57,224 nucleotides of DNA from Leucobacter sp. 7(1) (GCF_900163635.1 NZ_FUID01000061.1:1-57224); one strand, 5' to 3'; positions 26,916-36,145 are shown, counted from the stretch's first letter. Program-made: numbers and translations. Notes: a model not told the origin generated them from the letters alone.

Positions 26916-28564
26916 ACTGTCACCGTCCCCGTCAGAGCGATGGTCTGGTGGGGCCGCCAGATCGCCGGATCCCGATGGGTGACGAAGATGAGCGAGCAGT
27001 CGAGGCCGACCAACACCTCAGCGATACGGCGTTCGGTCGATGCATCGAGCGCGGAGGTCGCCTCGTCCAGGATCAGGATGGGAGCGCGTTTCACGAGTGC
27101 ACGCGCGATAGCGACCCGCTGACGTTCACCGCCGGAGAGACCCTGGCCGTGTGTGCCCACATCCTGATCCAGTCCGCGGGGATCCCGACCCAAGACCGCC
27201 CCGAGCTGAGCCGCGTGGGCGGCGGCGAGGAGCTCTTCGGTGTCTGCCCCGGGGCGCCCAATACGCAGATTCTCCGCGAGCGTGCCGGTGAACACAATGG
27301 GATCCTGCGGCACATACGCGACCTGGCTGGTCAACTCAGCCTCGTTGAGCTGGGTCAGATCCGTCCCGCCGAGCGTGATCGTGCCGGTGTCAGGGTCATC
27401 GAATCTGAGCAGGAGCCCGAGCAGGGTGCTCTTGCCCGAGCCACTAGGCCCAGCCACGTGAGCGCGTGTGTCCGCGGGGATCTGCGCGGTCACCCCGGAG
27501 AACGCCGGTGCCCGACCCACGTCGGTCAGCGTCAGCACGTGTCCGGAGTTTCGGCCCAGGACCTGCGAGTCGAGGCGTGCGGGGTGCGGCTGCCGAAGTG
27601 AGGGTGCCGCGGCGGCTGCCCGGTATGCAGCGGTGTGCGCACGGATCTCGCCCACCGCGATCCCGCTCAGCGCAAGATCATCGATCGGTGCACCGGCGCG
27701 GGTGGTGAGCACCAGGATCGCGAGCGCAAGCGCGGGATCGCCAAACCCTCCTGTCCCCACGAGGAAGATGAGCATTCCGGCCAATGGGGTCGCGCTTGCG
27801 AGCGCCGAAACGAGGGTTGCCGGAGCCGCCGCGCGATTGGTGCGAGCCATCGCTGCTTCGTGACCGGACCATGCCTGTTCTGCACGGGCGAGTGCGCGGG
27901 TCGGCCCCGCCGCGGTGCGGAGCAGTTCGAGGTGCTCCACGAGTTCCACAGTGCCCGCGGTTGCGGCGCGTTCATGGCGGTGCCGGGCGTCATCCGTGCG
28001 GGCAAGGCTGCGCTGCGCGCACACCTGCGCGGTGAGGGCGATCACGAGTAACGCGGCGAGAATCCCGGCTGTGGCCGCCCCCGCAACAACGCCAAGCGAT
28101 ACACACAGGAGGGCTGGGACGAGCGGGGCAAGGATGAGGGTCTGAAGTTGATGCGCGGGCACCCCCATGAGTGAGGGGATCGCCCGCCCCGCGGCGGCCG
28201 CAACGAGCGCGCGATGCTCGGCGGTGAACCAGGAGAGCTGAGCGCTTGCGAGCGCCGAGCCGAGTGACGCGTACAGGTCGCCCGCCAGGCGTGCCCCGGC
28301 GAGATAGCCGGCACGCGACACGAGCACGGTGAGCAGCATCGCGGCCGCCGCGGCCATCAGCACCGTGGCGACGCCCTGGCCATCTCGGATGGCCAGCGCG
28401 AGGATGGTGAATGCGCTCGCCTCGCCGAGTGCAACGAGTGCCCATCCCGCGCCGACCGAGACCAGCCGCCTCCGGGCGGCAGCAGGGAGTCCCGTGCGGT
28501 CAGCGCGATCCCGGTGAGCGGAGCCTGCGGTGAGCTGGGTATTGGGTGCGGCGCTGCGGGTCAC
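26912..28564 (-). CDS. ABC half-transporter, IrtB/YbtQ-like
   Basis: A 550-residue protein with an N-terminal six-helix membrane domain and a C-terminal ATPase: Walker A GPSGSGKST, signature [14 protein letters not shown], Walker B LILDEATSALD. It is paired with the gene at 28561-30180 (4-nt overlap) and followed by the SIP gene. The arrangement matches YbtP/YbtQ and IrtA/IrtB, exporter-fold heterodimers that import ferric siderophore. An exporter role is the alternative. Confidence 0.85.
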   Translation of the reverse strand: MTRSAAPNTQLTAGSAHRDRADRTGLPAAARRRLVSVGAGWALVALGEASAFTILALAIRDGQGVATVLMAAAAAMLLTVLVSRAGYLAGARLAGDLYASLGSALASAQLSWFTAEHRALVAAAAGRAIPSLMGVPAHQLQTLILAPLVPALLCVSLGVVAGAATAGILAALLVIALTAQVCAQRSLARTDDARHRHERAATAGTVELVEHLELLRTAAGPTRALARAEQAWSGHEAAMARTNRAAAPATLVSALASATPLAGMLIFLVGTGGFGDPALALAILVLTTRAGAPIDDLALSGIAVGEIRAHTAAYRAAAAAPSLRQPHPARLDSQVLGRNSGHVLTLTDVGRAPAFSGVTAQIPADTRAHVAGPSGSGKSTLLGLLLRFDDPDTGTITLGGTDLTQLNEAELTSQVAYVPQDPIVFTGTLAENLRIGRPGADTEELLAAAHAAQLGAVLGRDPRGLDQDVGTHGQGLSGGERQRVAIARALVKRAPILILDEATSALDASTERRIAEVLVGLDCSLIFVTHRDPAIWRPHQTIALTGTVTV

Positions 28565-30180
28565 CGGGTACCTCCTGCGTGAGTGGGCGAGGCGTGGGGG
28601 ATATCGACGGGGGCTATCGTGACCCGCTGATCGGCGCGCGCCGCGAGTGCTGCGTCGTGGGTCACGACCACAACGGTGTGCCCGGCACGGGCGAGACTAC
28701 TGAGCTCCTGCCACACTCGATCAGCGTTGCGCGCATCGAGGGCTCCGGTGGGCTCATCCGCGAGGATCACGCGCGCCGTCGTGAGGAACGCGCGGGCCAG
28801 GGCGAGCCGCTGGCGCTCGCCGCCGGACAGGATGTCCGCACTGGTGTCGAGGGGGATTTCGAGCCCAGCACGTGCAAGAGCGTCCCGGGCGCTCGCGTCG
28901 GTGGCGTGCGGGGCGAGAATGCTGAGGTTATCGCGGACGCTGCCGGGGAGTGGTGCGACGGCCTGAGGGATCAGCAGAACGGCGTCCGCGCGACCTCGTT
29001 CGGACAGTTTCGTGACCGGGGTTCCGCCGATTCGAACTTGCCCCTGAGTGGGAATGTCTAGGCCGGCGAGAATGCGCAGCAGGGTGGACTTTCCGGCCCC
29101 GCTGGGGCCGGTGACTGCCGTCAGTGAGGCGGCGGGGAATCGCGTGGTGAGAGGTGCCAGCAGCATCCGTCCGTCAGCGGAGTGGCTGAGCGCATCGACT
29201 TCCACGGTGACTGTGCCGGTGGGAGCTTCGGCGGCACCGTCGTCGAGTGTCGGTTCGGCCAGGAGCTCGCCGATGCGTGTCGCTGCGGCGCGGCCAGCGG
29301 CAACGTAATCGAGGCCATGCCCGAGCCGAAGTGCGGGGGTGACGATCGCGAGGCTGAGCAGGAGCGTCGCGGCGAGCACTTCGGGGCTGCGTCCCGCCCC
29401 CACCGCATACGCGATCGCCATACTAGCGACGGCCTGGAGCAGTGCGATCGCGATCGCGGCCGGTGTGGCGACGCGCCGGACCCAGGCCACCATGCCAGTG
29501 GTGAAGCGCTGAGTCGCATCGGAGTACTGCGCTAGCGCCCCAGCCCCGCCGCCGAAGCTACGAAAGACGCGGATCCCGCGCGCGTAGTCGTCTACGGCGG
29601 TCGTGATCTCACTCATCACCCGGCCACGCTCGGCTCCGTGCGCAGCGGAGAGCCGAGGCAACACCAGCAGGGAGATGACCGCCGCAAGCACGCCGGGGAT
29701 CAAAGCAACGAGTGCGCTCGGGCCGGCAAGCGTGAGGAGAAGCGCGACCGCACAGGCCGGGATCACGATGAGGACGGCAAGCTCTGCGGGGAGATGGGCC
29801 ACCATATGGTGCAGTGCGGCGACGTCCTCGGACACGAGACGACGTAGCCGATCAGTGGTGAAGTCACTGAGCCGAGTCGCTGGCAGCCGGAGCACGTGGG
29901 CGGCAACGGTGCGCCGCAGACGGGCCTCGAAGCGGGCTTCTGCGGCGTGGGCCAGCCACGATGCGCCAGAGGCGAGAAGTGCCGAGAGAAGGAGCGCGAC
30001 GCAGACTCCGACAGCGCGCGCGGGTGTCGGATCGCCGATCATGCGCACCACCCCCCAAATCGCGCCGAGAGCGGATACCCCGGAGAGGGTCGCTCCCGAC
30101 GTTGCGATGAGGAGCGCGGGCAGCGACGGACGCAGTGCCGGCAGGACGGATGGGTCGATCAGAGAGCGAGGTGGTGTCAC
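28561..30180 (-). CDS. ABC half-transporter, IrtA/YbtP-like
   Basis: A 539-residue membrane-plus-ATPase protein with Walker [24 protein letters not shown] and Walker B VILADEPTGALD. It is the first gene of the minus-strand trio. The GTG start at 30180 lies 7 nt downstream of a TATACT -10, so a leaderless mRNA is likely. The promoter overlaps a DtxR/IdeR-like site and a palindrome shared with the divergent TetR gene. Confidence 0.85.
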   Translation of the reverse strand: MTPPRSLIDPSVLPALRPSLPALLIATSGATLSGVSALGAIWGVVRMIGDPTPARAVGVCVALLLSALLASGASWLAHAAEARFEARLRRTVAAHVLRLPATRLSDFTTDRLRRLVSEDVAALHHMVAHLPAELAVLIVIPACAVALLLTLAGPSALVALIPGVLAAVISLLVLPRLSAAHGAERGRVMSEITTAVDDYARGIRVFRSFGGGAGALAQYSDATQRFTTGMVAWVRRVATPAAIAIALLQAVASMAIAYAVGAGRSPEVLAATLLLSLAIVTPALRLGHGLDYVAAGRAAATRIGELLAEPTLDDGAAEAPTGTVTVEVDALSHSADGRMLLAPLTTRFPAASLTAVTGPSGAGKSTLLRILAGLDIPTQGQVRIGGTPVTKLSERGRADAVLLIPQAVAPLPGSVRDNLSILAPHATDASARDALARAGLEIPLDTSADILSGGERQRLALARAFLTTARVILADEPTGALDARNADRVWQELSSLARAGHTVVVVTHDAALAARADQRVTIAPVDIPHASPTHAGGTR

Positions 30181-30189
30181 ATCCAGGAG

Positions 30190-30201
30190 TATACGCGTAT
30201 A
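30190..30201. promoter_or_regulatory. 12-bp perfect palindrome, likely TetR operator
   Basis: The sequence tatacgcgtata is a perfect palindrome covering the minus-strand -10 and, on the plus strand, the start of a possible TATAGT -10 (30198-30203). Its place between the TetR gene and the ABC operon fits an autoregulated operator. Confidence 0.55.
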
Positions 30202-30216
30202 GTAAGGCTGTCCTAA
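30198..30216 (-). promoter_or_regulatory. DtxR/IdeR-like iron box
   Basis: Read on the minus strand, TTAGGACAGCCTTACTATA matches the 19-bp consensus TTAGGTTAGCCTAACCTAA at 13 positions, including the central AGCCT. It overlaps the -35 of the siderophore operon, where a repressor with iron bound would block transcription. Confidence 0.6.
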
Positions 30217-30234
30217 TCAACATCGGAGGAATGA

Positions 30235-30858
30235 TTGAGCAAGCTCGAACCCGGCCGAATCCTCGACGAAGCCATGTCGATCATTGCCGTCGACGGAGAA
30301 TCGGCGCTCGCCATGCGGCCGCTCGCAGCGCGCCTCGGCGTGACGCCGATGGCGCTCTATCGCTACTTCGCAGACCGCGACGCGCTGCTCGTCGCCCTCG
30401 TGGATCGTGTCTCACAAGACATCACATTGCCCGCGCCGAGCGCCGATCCCGTCGCCACCGCGGTCGAGCTTGCGCTGTGCCTGCACGACTTCTTGAGTGC
30501 CCACCCGTGGCTCATCCGCCTGATCTCGACGTGTCGGCTCGCAAGCCCGGCGGGAATGCAGTTCCCCGAGGGGTTCCTGGGCTGTGCCGCTCAGGCAGGT
30601 CTCACCGATGAGCAGGGGTTTGTGTTCTACCGCACGATATTCGCCACGATCCTCGGGCAGGCCACCATGAGCCATGCCCAGGCCGGCACATCTGAGATCC
30701 GGATCCCAGATCTCACGGCCGGACCTCCGGTTCCCGCCGTGTCGGCCCTCGCTCCGCGTTGGCCAGAGCTCGCCGCGGCAGCGTCGCCGCGCGCCGTGTT
30801 TCAGGCGATCGCCGCGACGCTCACCGCACCCGACGCGACGCCCCGCAGCGCGCACTAG
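30235..30858 (+). CDS. TetR-family transcriptional regulator (iron-uptake locus)
   Basis: A 207-residue regulator from a TTG start with GGAGGA 5 nt upstream; the nearby ATG at 30231 is out of frame. It has an N-terminal helix-turn-helix (LDEAMSIIAVDGESALAMRPLAARLGVTPMALYRYFADRDALL) and a helical ligand domain. It is divergent from the ABC/SIP operon and 37 nt before the binding-protein gene, so both sides are likely targets. Confidence 0.85.
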   Translation: MSKLEPGRILDEAMSIIAVDGESALAMRPLAARLGVTPMALYRYFADRDALLVALVDRVSQDITLPAPSADPVATAVELALCLHDFLSAHPWLIRLISTCRLASPAGMQFPEGFLGCAAQAGLTDEQGFVFYRTIFATILGQATMSHAQAGTSEIRIPDLTAGPPVPAVSALAPRWPELAAAASPRAVFQAIAATLTAPDATPRSAH

Positions 30859-30895
30859 TTCCTCATCCCCTACACCCGAACAGAAAGCAGCTCCG

Positions 30896-31921
30896 ATGTC
30901 ACGTTCTCCTCTCCGCCGCGGCCCCCTGCCAGCGCTCACCGCACTGCTCGCCAGCGCGCTCCTCCTGGGCGGTTGCGCCACCGGTCAGCCCACTCCCGCT
31001 GAGGAGGCTCCCGTGAGCGATGCAGGCTCGGTATTCCCCGTGACGCTCGACAACGCGTACGGCGAGGTCACCATCCCTGAGAAGCCCGAGCGCGTCGCCG
31101 CTCTCGGCTATGCGGACGTGGCGCTCGCCTCCGCACTCGGCGCGGAGGTCGTGGCCGCACCCGAATCTTTCACAAGTATCGCCGGGGCGGGAGACGAAAA
31201 GAACCTGCCCTACATTGACAAGTTGCCGGCCGACACGACCTGGGTCAACCCGATGAGCGTCAACGTCGAACAGCTTGCGGGCGCGCGGCCTGACGTGATC
31301 CTTGCCACCGCGGCGTTCACGCTAGACGAGGCGCTCTACCAGCAGCTCAGCGATATCGCCCCCGTCGTCACCTACAGCGACGCGCTTTACGCGGCCTCGA
31401 GTGAGGAGTCTGCTCAGCGGATCGGTACCGCCCTAGGCGAGTCTGCTGCCGCCGAGGAGCTGATCCAGCAGGCAGATGCCGCCGTGGCACAGCTCCAGCA
31501 GGACCTTCCGAACCTTGATGGCGGCACCTTCCTCTACGGTCAGGCACGTGACGGAGTTGTTGTCATGCTTGTCGAAGAATCGAACGTCACCGCCGGATTC
31601 ATGCAGAAGCTCGGACTCGTCTCGCTGCCGGCGGTCACCGAATTGGGTGGGCAGGGATCGGTGCCCGGGGCGATCGACGTCAGCTTCGAGCAGGCACCAC
31701 TCTTCAACGACGCCGGCGTGCTCTTCATGACGTACCAGTCGGACGCGCTGCAGGAGAAGTTTGAGCAAGATCCGATCGTGTCCAAGCAGCCGATCATGTC
31801 CCAGCGCTACGTCCCTGTGGGGCTCGAAGCAGCAACCGCGCTGCAGGATCCGAACGTCGTGTCCGTCCCGTGGCTGCTCGACGAGCTGCGTCCCGGGCTC
31901 GAACTCATTCCGGCGAAGTGA
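30896..31921 (+). CDS. Iron-siderophore ABC transporter substrate-binding lipoprotein
   Basis: A 341-residue lipoprotein with lipobox LLGGC (Cys27) and a FecB/FepB-type two-lobe periplasmic-binding fold. TLDNAYGEVTIPEKPERVAALGYADVALASALGAEVVA is the typical opening. The start is the ATG at 30896; the frame is open upstream only through the TetR gene. It captures ferric siderophore for the two permeases encoded directly downstream. Confidence 0.9.
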   Translation: MSRSPLRRGPLPALTALLASALLLGGCATGQPTPAEEAPVSDAGSVFPVTLDNAYGEVTIPEKPERVAALGYADVALASALGAEVVAAPESFTSIAGAGDEKNLPYIDKLPADTTWVNPMSVNVEQLAGARPDVILATAAFTLDEALYQQLSDIAPVVTYSDALYAASSEESAQRIGTALGESAAAEELIQQADAAVAQLQQDLPNLDGGTFLYGQARDGVVVMLVEESNVTAGFMQKLGLVSLPAVTELGGQGSVPGAIDVSFEQAPLFNDAGVLFMTYQSDALQEKFEQDPIVSKQPIMSQRYVPVGLEAATALQDPNVVSVPWLLDELRPGLELIPAK

Positions 31922-32958
31922 CCCTCGCCCCGCCCCGATCGGCGCGCGCCGGAGCGGCGGCCGCGCAGCCGCCCGCCCGCGCGCAACTCCGCCGATTCGG
32001 GGCTGGGGCCGCGCTCCTGGTGGTTGTCGGTGCGCTCACGATGCTGAGCGTCGGCGTCGGTTCGCGCCCCGTCTCGCTCACGGAATTCGGTGCGCTCCTC
32101 GCCGGGAATGGTGGGATCGACCTCGACACGCTCGTGTGGGAGGTCCGGCTGCCCCGCACGCTCGCCGCGCTCCTTGTGGGCGCCGCTCTGGGGGCTGCCG
32201 GCGCGCTCATGCAGGGGATGACACGTAATCCGCTCGCGGACCCCGGGTTGCTTGGTGTGAGCGCCGGGTCGGCGTTTGCCGTGGTGCTCGGCATGAGCTG
32301 GTTTGGGCTGCGTTCGGCCACGGGAATCGCCGCCGTCGCCGTGTGCGGGGCCGCCGTAGTAACGGCGCTCGTGCTTGTCCTCGGCCTGCGCGGGGTGGCG
32401 GATGGCTCGCAGCTGATCCTTGCCGGAGTCGCGTTCAGTATGACGGTGTCAGGCATCCAAGCCGCGATGACGCTCCTGAACCCGCGCATGCTCGACGCGA
32501 TGCGTTCCTGGTCGGCGGGATCCCTCGCGAGCCCCAACCTTGACGTTCTCATGCAGACGCTCCCGGTGTTTGCGGTGGGGGGAGTGCTCGCACTCACGCT
32601 CGCCCGCCCCCTCAACGCCCTCGCGTTGGGGGACGATCTGGCGCGGGGGCTCGGGAGTCATCCGCTGCTGACGCGGGCAGGCACGGGGCTCGCCACCGCC
32701 TGCCTCGTGGGTGCCGCCACAGCGGTGGCAGGACCCATCGGGTTTGTCGGGCTCATGGTGCCGCACCTGGTGCGGCCGTTCACGGGTCCCGATGCGCGGC
32801 GGGTGCTGATCGCCAGCGTGATGGCAGGGCCCGCGCTTGTCCTCGCCGCGGATGTGCTGGCACGAGTGGTGCTCTGGCCGGGAGAAATCCCCGTCGGTAT
32901 TGTTTCCGCAGCGGTTGGTGCCCCCGTGCTCCTCATTCTTATCCGGAGGTCTCGATGA
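31918..32958 (+). CDS. FecCD-family iron-siderophore permease 1
   Basis: A 346-residue multi-helix permease from a GTG overlapping the binding-protein stop (GTGA). Family segments: RLPRTLAALLVGAALGAAGALMQGMTRNPLADPGLLGVSAG and GPIGFVGLMVPHLVRPFTGPD. It forms a heterodimer with the next gene product. Confidence 0.93.
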   Translation: MTLAPPRSARAGAAAAQPPARAQLRRFGAGAALLVVVGALTMLSVGVGSRPVSLTEFGALLAGNGGIDLDTLVWEVRLPRTLAALLVGAALGAAGALMQGMTRNPLADPGLLGVSAGSAFAVVLGMSWFGLRSATGIAAVAVCGAAVVTALVLVLGLRGVADGSQLILAGVAFSMTVSGIQAAMTLLNPRMLDAMRSWSAGSLASPNLDVLMQTLPVFAVGGVLALTLARPLNALALGDDLARGLGSHPLLTRAGTGLATACLVGAATAVAGPIGFVGLMVPHLVRPFTGPDARRVLIASVMAGPALVLAADVLARVVLWPGEIPVGIVSAAVGAPVLLILIRRSR

Positions 32959-34004
32959 ACCCGATCCCCCGCTCGCCGGGGGCGATTGCGCAGCCTGCGG
33001 TCCCCACGTCCCTGGGAGTTCCCGCGCCCGCGCGGGCCGGCGGGTGGCGCTGGGCAGCGGCGGTCGCGGCGCTGGTCGCCATCCTCCTCGGCGCGCTGGC
33101 CGCCGGGGACCTGCTTCTGAGCCCTGCGAAAGTGTGGGGCGCGCTCATCGGCACCGCGGATGATTTCACCTCGACCGTGGTGTTGTCGTGGCGGCTGCCG
33201 CGGGCGCTCGCGGCACTCGCGTTCGGGGCGGCGCTGGGTGCTGCGGGTTCGATCTTCCAAACCCTCACTCGCAACCCGCTGGGGAGCCCGGACGTGATCG
33301 GTTTCAACACGGGGGCCTATACCGGGGTGCTGTGTGTGCTCATGTTCATTCCGGCCCCAGGCTTTGTCACGCTGGCGGGCGCATCGCTGGCGGGCGGTCT
33401 GGGAGCAGCGCTCCTGGTCCTCGCGCTCGCTGCGCGGGCCGGGGTGGGCGGCAGGACGTTTATCCTTACGGGGATCGCGGTGAGCGCGATTCTCTCCGCC
33501 GTCAATACCTGGCTTGTGTATAAGACCGACACCGCAACAGCGACGGCGGGATCAATGTGGGCGGCGGGCACGCTCGACAACATGCGGTGGTCACAGATCC
33601 TGCCCGCGCTCGTGGCGCTCACAGCGACCGGGGTCGTGATCGCGGGGATCGCCCCCAAGCTGCGTATCTTGTCGCTGGGGGACGATCTCGCGCGGGCCCT
33701 GGGGCTTCGGGTGACGCTCACCCGGAACCTGTTCATCGTGTGTGCGGTGGCGCTCACCGCAGTGACCACGGCCGTCGCGGGTCCGATCATGTTTGTGGCG
33801 CTTGCGGCCCCGCATCTCGCGCGCTCACTCCTCCCGCGCACGGCGCCGGTCCTCGCGGCCGCACTGACGGGGGCCGTGCTGCTGAGCGTCGCGGATTGGA
33901 TCGCGGCACACGCGTTCGCGCCCGTCCAGATTCCGGTGGGGGCCGTCACCGTGAGCCTGGGTGGGGCCTACCTCACACTGACGCTGCTGCGCCGCACGCG
34001 GTAG
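32955..34004 (+). CDS. FecCD-family iron-siderophore permease 2
   Basis: A 349-residue permease overlapping the previous gene by 4 nt (ATGA). Family segments: RLPRALAALAFGAALGAAGSIFQTLTRNPLGSPDVIGF and GPIMFVALAAPHLARSL. No FecE/FepC-type ATPase follows; the next gene is on the other strand. The ATPase must be encoded elsewhere or shared. Confidence 0.93.
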   Translation: MNPIPRSPGAIAQPAVPTSLGVPAPARAGGWRWAAAVAALVAILLGALAAGDLLLSPAKVWGALIGTADDFTSTVVLSWRLPRALAALAFGAALGAAGSIFQTLTRNPLGSPDVIGFNTGAYTGVLCVLMFIPAPGFVTLAGASLAGGLGAALLVLALAARAGVGGRTFILTGIAVSAILSAVNTWLVYKTDTATATAGSMWAAGTLDNMRWSQILPALVALTATGVVIAGIAPKLRILSLGDDLARALGLRVTLTRNLFIVCAVALTAVTTAVAGPIMFVALAAPHLARSLLPRTAPVLAAALTGAVLLSVADWIAAHAFAPVQIPVGAVTVSLGGAYLTLTLLRRTR

Positions 34005-34013
34005 CCCCGAGCC

Positions 34014-34046
34014 GACGGGGGAGTCCTCACCCGGACTCACCCCGTC
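34014..34046. terminator. Hairpin between convergent permease and ABC-F genes
   Basis: Left arm gacgggg/gagtc (34014-34025) pairs with gactc/accccgtc (34034-34046) with a single bulge. It lies between the ends of the two convergent genes. Confidence 0.6.
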
Positions 34047-34064
34047 GCTTCCCGAGTCCCACCC

Positions 34065-35747
34065 CTAACGGGCGCGCTGCACCCGCCCCTCGTCCCACAC
34101 AGGGGTATCGGATTCGGTGACTTCCCCGTCCTGACCGAACACGAGGAACCGATCGAAGTCGCGGGCAAACCAGCGATCGTGGGTCACCGCGAGCACCGTG
34201 CCGTCGAAGACACGCAGCGCCTGCTGGAGCGCTTCCGCCGAGACAAGATCAAGGTTGTCGGTTGGCTCGTCGAGGAGGAGGAGCGTGGCACCGCCCAGTT
34301 CGAGCAGCAGGATCTGGAGCCGCGCCTGCTGTCCGCCCGAGAGCGCGTCGAAGGTTTGCTCCGAGGCGCCCGCGAGCTCGTACCGGGCGAGCGCGCGGGC
34401 GGCCTGCTCGCGGGGGAGCCCCTGCCGGTGCTCATCGCCGCGGTGCAAAATGTCGAGCAGTGTGCGTCCCGCCAGATCCGGCCTGCCCTGGGTCTGCGCA
34501 AACCATCCGGGCCGCACGCGGGCGCCCAGTCGTGCCGTGCCATCGTGGAGGACCGGTTCGATCACCACATCGGTGCCCGGCCGGTTCTCCGCTTCGGGGT
34601 CCGTGCCGCCCGCGGCGAACAGCCGCAACAGGTGAGACTTGCCGGAGCCGTTTGATCCGAGGATCGCGACACGGTCCCCGTACCAAACCTCGAGGTCGAA
34701 CGGGAACATCAAGCCGGTCAGCTCCAGCTCGCGACACACGATCGCCTTCTTCCCGGTGCGTCCGCCTGTGAGGCGCATCGCAAGATCCTGCTCCCGCGGC
34801 TGTTCCTCGGGCGGCCCAGCCGCTTCGAAGCGGGCGAGACGCGTCTGGGCGGCGTGGTACCGGCTCGCCATGCCGGCGTTGTAGGTGGCCTTGTCCTTGT
34901 ACATCTGCACGAGGGTCTTGAGCTTCTGACGTTCCTCGTCCCAGCGTTTGCGGAGCTCTTCGAGCCGCTCAAAGCGGGCCGCCCTGGCTGCGTGGTAGCT
35001 CGCGAACGATCCGGGGTGCGTCCAGGCCGTATTGCCGGCGGCCCCCAGCTCCAGCGTCACGATCGCGGTTGCACTGCGCGCGAGCAGTTCGCGATCGTGA
35101 CTAATGAAGAGCACGCTCTTGTCCGACGAGCGCAGGCGATCCTCCAGCCAGCGCTTTCCGGGAACGTCGAGGTAGTTGTCCGGCTCATCGAGGATGAGGA
35201 CGTCGTCACTGCCGCGCAGCAGCGCCTCGAGCGCGAGTCGCTTCTGCTCGCCCCCCGAGAGCGAGGTGAGTGCGCGCTCGCGGCAGCGATCATAGGGAAC
35301 GCCGAGGGCCGCGATCGTGCACACATCCCACAGCACTTCCGCGTCGTAGCCGCCCGCATCGCCCCACTCGGAGAGTACGCGCGCGTAGCTCATCTGGATT
35401 GCCTCCTCCCGGTCAGGGTCCGTGTTTTCGAGGAGCGCGTCTTCTGCGCGTTGCACCCGCGCTGCGGCGGCGCGGACAGCCGCGGGGGCGAACGAGAGTA
35501 GGAGCTCGTGCACGGTGCCTGAAGCGAAGAACTGGCGCATCACGCCGACGGTGCCGCCGCGGGACACGACGCCCTCGTCGGGGGTCACATCGCCGGTGAC
35601 AATGCGCAGGAGCGTGGTTTTTCCGGCACCATTGGCACCGATCAGGCCGACCTTTGCGCCGTTGCCGACGCGGAAGCTGACATCACTCAGGAGCGGTCTG
35701 CCATCGGGCAGCGTGTAGCTGATGCCTGTGAGTTCGAGATGGGACAT
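34065..35747 (-). CDS. ABC-F family ATPase (possible ribosome protection)
   Basis: A 560-residue protein with two ATPase cassettes and no membrane domain, from the ATG at 35747 (MSHLELTGISY). Cassette 1: GANGAGKTT, LSGGEQKRLALEALL, LILDEPDNYLD. The linker is a charged helical region rich in Arg/Lys/Glu. Cassette 2: GSNGSGKSH, LSGGQQARLQILLLELGG, LLLLDEPTDNLD. In the second P-loop, His replaces the usual Ser/Thr after Lys. ABC-F proteins act on the ribosome; some give antibiotic resistance, others are translation factors. Which applies here cannot be told from sequence. Confidence 0.85.
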   Translation of the reverse strand: MSHLELTGISYTLPDGRPLLSDVSFRVGNGAKVGLIGANGAGKTTLLRIVTGDVTPDEGVVSRGGTVGVMRQFFASGTVHELLLSFAPAAVRAAAARVQRAEDALLENTDPDREEAIQMSYARVLSEWGDAGGYDAEVLWDVCTIAALGVPYDRCRERALTSLSGGEQKRLALEALLRGSDDVLILDEPDNYLDVPGKRWLEDRLRSSDKSVLFISHDRELLARSATAIVTLELGAAGNTAWTHPGSFASYHAARAARFERLEELRKRWDEERQKLKTLVQMYKDKATYNAGMASRYHAAQTRLARFEAAGPPEEQPREQDLAMRLTGGRTGKKAIVCRELELTGLMFPFDLEVWYGDRVAILGSNGSGKSHLLRLFAAGGTDPEAENRPGTDVVIEPVLHDGTARLGARVRPGWFAQTQGRPDLAGRTLLDILHRGDEHRQGLPREQAARALARYELAGASEQTFDALSGGQQARLQILLLELGGATLLLLDEPTDNLDLVSAEALQQALRVFDGTVLAVTHDRWFARDFDRFLVFGQDGEVTESDTPVWDEGRVQRAR

Positions 35748-36145
35748 GCGGGTACTGCTTTCTTCCCCGAGAACGGTGGGGATGAGGGGTCTACGGGATC
35801 CGGGTGCGCGCCGGTGGCGGCGCTGCACGCGTTGGGTCGCGTGCGCGTGCGACCGGGTGATCCTGCATCGAGCGGGAACGCCGAGCGTGCGACAAGACGG
35901 GGGTGGCCACGAGGCCTCCTGTACTGCGTGCCCCGAGCGGCAAGTGCGCGAGGGGGTGGTCTGACGGGGGTCAGGAGGGGTCAGCGAAGACACCCTCCGT
36001 GGGGAACCCTGCGCGGATGAGACGCAGGCCCGTTAACCAAACGACAGGCGGTACACGCCACCAGACTATGGCGAACTCAGGTTCCGGCGCCAGCGGTCTT
36101 GCCAAAACTGGAAAAGCAGGGCGTCGAGGGAGTGCGTGAGTGGTG
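35748..36145. other. 398-bp gap upstream of the ABC-F gene
   Basis: The first part continues the ABC-F frame upstream without a good start. On the minus strand a 7-codon ORF (MYRLSFG) lies at 36056-36033, followed by a short 6-bp hairpin (36008-36028). ABC-F resistance genes are often controlled by leader-peptide attenuation, so this is a candidate leader at low confidence. Nothing else is seen. Confidence 0.3.

Larger units (their letters stand above)
30188..30216 (-). promoter_or_regulatory. Promoter of the siderophore ABC/SIP operon
   Basis: On the minus strand a TTAGGA -35 (30216-30211) and a TATACT -10 (30193-30188) are separated by 17 nt. The GTG start follows 7 nt after the -10. The -35 is weak but overlaps an iron-box-like site. 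Confidence 0.55.

Noticed and set aside
30231..30611. ATG at 30231 as the start of the TetR gene
   Set aside because: It is in a different frame giving an Arg-rich product; the TTG at 30235 opens the helix-turn-helix frame with good spacing to GGAGGA.
35748..35993. 82-residue N-terminal extension of the ABC-F protein
   Set aside because: It is Arg/Pro-rich, absent from ABC-F proteins and lacks a good start; the ATG at 35747 gives a standard start.
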